The position numbers and the translations under genes were made by a program. A stretch of DNA of 7,481 nt from Microthrixaceae bacterium (GTDB lineage Bacteria > Actinomycetota > Acidimicrobiia > Acidimicrobiales > Acidimicrobilacustridaceae): positions 1 through 7,481 of the forward strand of contig JAHFUU010000110.1 of the NCBI GenBank assembly GCA_023264915.1, read 5' to 3'. Positions 6,603 through 7,481 of this stretch are shown one piece after another. The stretch's first letter is position 1. Each line of letters opens with the position of its first letter. The notes below the pieces were generated by a model that did no database searches, was not told the origin of the DNA, and was given only the letters and a program-made list of their open reading frames with translations.

Positions 6603-6713
6603 ACCAGCCTGACCTTTGGCCCAGAGCCTGATCATCCACCAGATCTTCCGCCAGGACCACAGGTCAGGATCACGTGTCACCCGCCCTGGTCCCCAACCCC
6701 CCAAGCCGAGCAG

Positions 6714-6719
6714 TAACCT
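6714..6719 (+). promoter_or_regulatory. Candidate -10 element placing the transcript start at or near the ftsE ATG (leaderless)
   Basis: TAACCT fits TANNNT and is separated from the ftsE ATG by nine bases (6720-6728). Transcription normally starts about 6-9 bases after the -10, so the mRNA would begin at or next to the A of the ATG. No Shine-Dalgarno sequence precedes this ATG, which agrees with leaderless initiation, common in actinobacteria. The upstream -35 position (CCCCAA, 17-bp spacer) is not recognisable, so this is suggestive only. Confidence 0.35.
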
Positions 6720-6728
6720 ATTCGTAAC

Positions 6729-7406
6729 ATGATCAAGCTGGAAACTGTCACCAAGGTCTACAAGGGCGACGTGGTCGCTCTTCGCAACGCGTCAGTCGAG
6801 ATCGCAAAGAGCGAGTTCGTCTTCCTCGTCGGGCCGTCCGGCTCGGGCAAGTCGACCTTCATCCGGTTGCTCAACAAGGACCAGACCCCGAGCTCGGGGC
6901 GGATCTACGTCGCTGGCAAGGACATAGGCGAGCTGTCCTCGTGGAAGGTCCCTTACCTGAGACGCAACATCGGGACCGTCTACCAGGACTTCAAGCTCCT
7001 CGCGAACAAAACGGTCGGCGAGAACGTGGCGTTCGCCCTCGAGGTAATCGGTCGGCCCCGCCACGTCATCCAGACCCAGGTCCCGGCCATCTTGGATCTG
7101 GTCGGGCTCGGCACGAAGTCGGGCAACTTCCCTCATGAGCTGTCCGGCGGCGAGCAGCAACGGGTCTCGATCGCGCGCGCATTCGTCAACCGGCCCCTGA
7201 TCCTGCTTGCTGACGAGCCGACCGGGAACCTCGATCCGGCCACCTCGGTGGGGATCATGCAGCTGCTCGACAAGATCAACAAGACCGGTACGACTGTCGT
7301 CATGGCCACCCATGATCGCGGCATCGTCGATCGAATGCGCCGCCGTGTCATAGAGCTGGAGCGCGGCGAGATCGTCCGCGACCAGGCACGCGGCGTCTAC
7401 GAGTAG
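6729..7406 (+). CDS. ftsE: Cell division ATP-binding protein FtsE
   Basis: FtsE is the cytosolic ATPase of the FtsEX complex, a type VII ABC system that does not transport. It transmits ATP-driven conformational change through FtsX to peptidoglycan hydrolases or their activators at the division site. The 225 residues are a complete single ABC domain: Walker [10 protein letters not shown] (35-43), Q-loop with Q86 in TVYQDF, signature LSGGEQQR (138-145), Walker B LILLADE (157-163) with catalytic E163, D-loop GNLD (166-169) and H-loop H195 in MATHD. The start [13 protein letters not shown] is the family's usual N-terminus, and [13 protein letters not shown] and [17 protein letters not shown] are FtsE-typical, distinguishing it from LolD/MacB-type ATPases. 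No Shine-Dalgarno sequence is visible before the ATG. ftsX starts 20 bp after the stop with its own binding site, so the two form an operon. Confidence 0.97.
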   Translation: MIKLETVTKVYKGDVVALRNASVEIAKSEFVFLVGPSGSGKSTFIRLLNKDQTPSSGRIYVAGKDIGELSSWKVPYLRRNIGTVYQDFKLLANKTVGENVAFALEVIGRPRHVIQTQVPAILDLVGLGTKSGNFPHELSGGEQQRVSIARAFVNRPLILLADEPTGNLDPATSVGIMQLLDKINKTGTTVVMATHDRGIVDRMRRRVIELERGEIVRDQARGVYE

Positions 7407-7411
7407 ACACC

Positions 7412-7417
7412 GAGAGG
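7412..7417 (+). promoter_or_regulatory. Ribosome binding site of ftsX
   Basis: GAGAGG lies nine bases before the ATG at 7427 in the short ftsE-ftsX gap. It fixes the ftsX start. Confidence 0.7.
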
Positions 7418-7426
7418 TTCACCCTG

Positions 7427-7481
7427 ATGGCAATCAAAGTCGACTACGTCGTTCGTGAGACCGGCTCAAACCTTTTCCGCA
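7427..7481 (+). CDS. ftsX: Cell division protein FtsX, N-terminal 18 codons (3' truncated by window edge)
   Basis: Only MAIKVDYVVRETGSNLFR is present before the window ends. FtsX is the four-helix membrane partner of FtsE; its large extracellular loop regulates peptidoglycan hydrolases. The call rests on position, 20 bp after ftsE with a good ribosome binding site, and on the type of N-terminus: a short amphipathic cytosolic segment with a late basic residue, which in FtsX precedes the first membrane helix. The sequence alone is too short for a domain match. Confidence 0.85.
   Translation, partial: MAIKVDYVVRETGSNLFR

Larger units (their letters stand above)
6355..6728 (+). other. 374-bp non-coding gap between prfB and ftsE with several inverted repeats
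   Basis: No convincing gene is seen on either strand; the open frames here have no family resemblance and no ribosome binding site. The stretch holds at least three inverted repeats: GGCGCG/CGCGCC (6392-6397 with 6411-6416), GGTCTTGC/GCAAGACC (6505-6529) and a 10-bp hairpin (6571-6602). A weaker pair, GGACCA/TGGTCC, flanks 6654-6692. The 3' end carries a possible -10 element just before ftsE. It probably contains the prfB terminator and the ftsE promoter, possibly also a structured RNA. No tRNA, tmRNA or SRP RNA motif was recognised. Confidence 0.7.

Noticed and set aside
6671..6680. CACGTG palindrome upstream of ftsE
   Set aside because: A six-base palindrome is expected by chance in this much GC-rich DNA, and the extended flanks are not symmetrical.

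Overview
This is a chromosomal housekeeping window from a high-GC Gram-positive-type bacterium, most likely an actinomycetote. The reasons are high GC with strong G/C third-position bias, the gene set secA – prfB – ftsE – ftsX, an RF2 gene with no programmed frameshift, and weak or missing Shine-Dalgarno sites at two starts. I cannot place it more precisely from sequence alone; a lineage such as Acidimicrobiia is only a guess.

Layout: (1) Positions 1-1841, plus strand, hold the last two thirds of secA, the Sec preprotein translocase ATPase, ending in a zinc-binding SEC-C tail. (2) Positions 1907-2932, minus strand, hold a family 2 glycosyltransferase with two C-terminal membrane helices, convergent with secA across a 65-bp gap. 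(3) Positions 3063-5186, minus strand, hold a large polytopic membrane protein that looks like a GT-C (PMT/ArnT-like) glycosyltransferase; its start is uncertain. (4) Positions 5239-6354, plus strand, hold prfB (peptide chain release factor 2), divergent from the GT-C gene. (5) Positions 6355-6728 are a 374-bp non-coding gap with several inverted repeats. (6) Positions 6729-7406 hold ftsE, followed after 20 bp by the first 18 codons of ftsX, cut by the window end.

Functionally, secA, prfB and ftsEX serve protein export, translation termination and control of division-site peptidoglycan hydrolysis. The two minus-strand genes look like an accessory insertion in this block. Their types suggest a two-step surface-glycan module: the GT2 enzyme may load a sugar onto a polyprenyl-phosphate carrier, and the GT-C enzyme may use such a carrier on the outer face of the membrane. 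This is inference from family type and adjacency.

I see no CRISPR array, tRNA, rRNA, transposase or phage gene. Nothing here amounts to a clearly new system. The points most worth checking are the glycosyltransferase insertion, the mutually exclusive RNA structures upstream of ftsE, the possible leaderless ftsE transcript, the doubtful N-terminus of the GT-C protein, and two short tandem repeats inside the glycosyltransferase genes.
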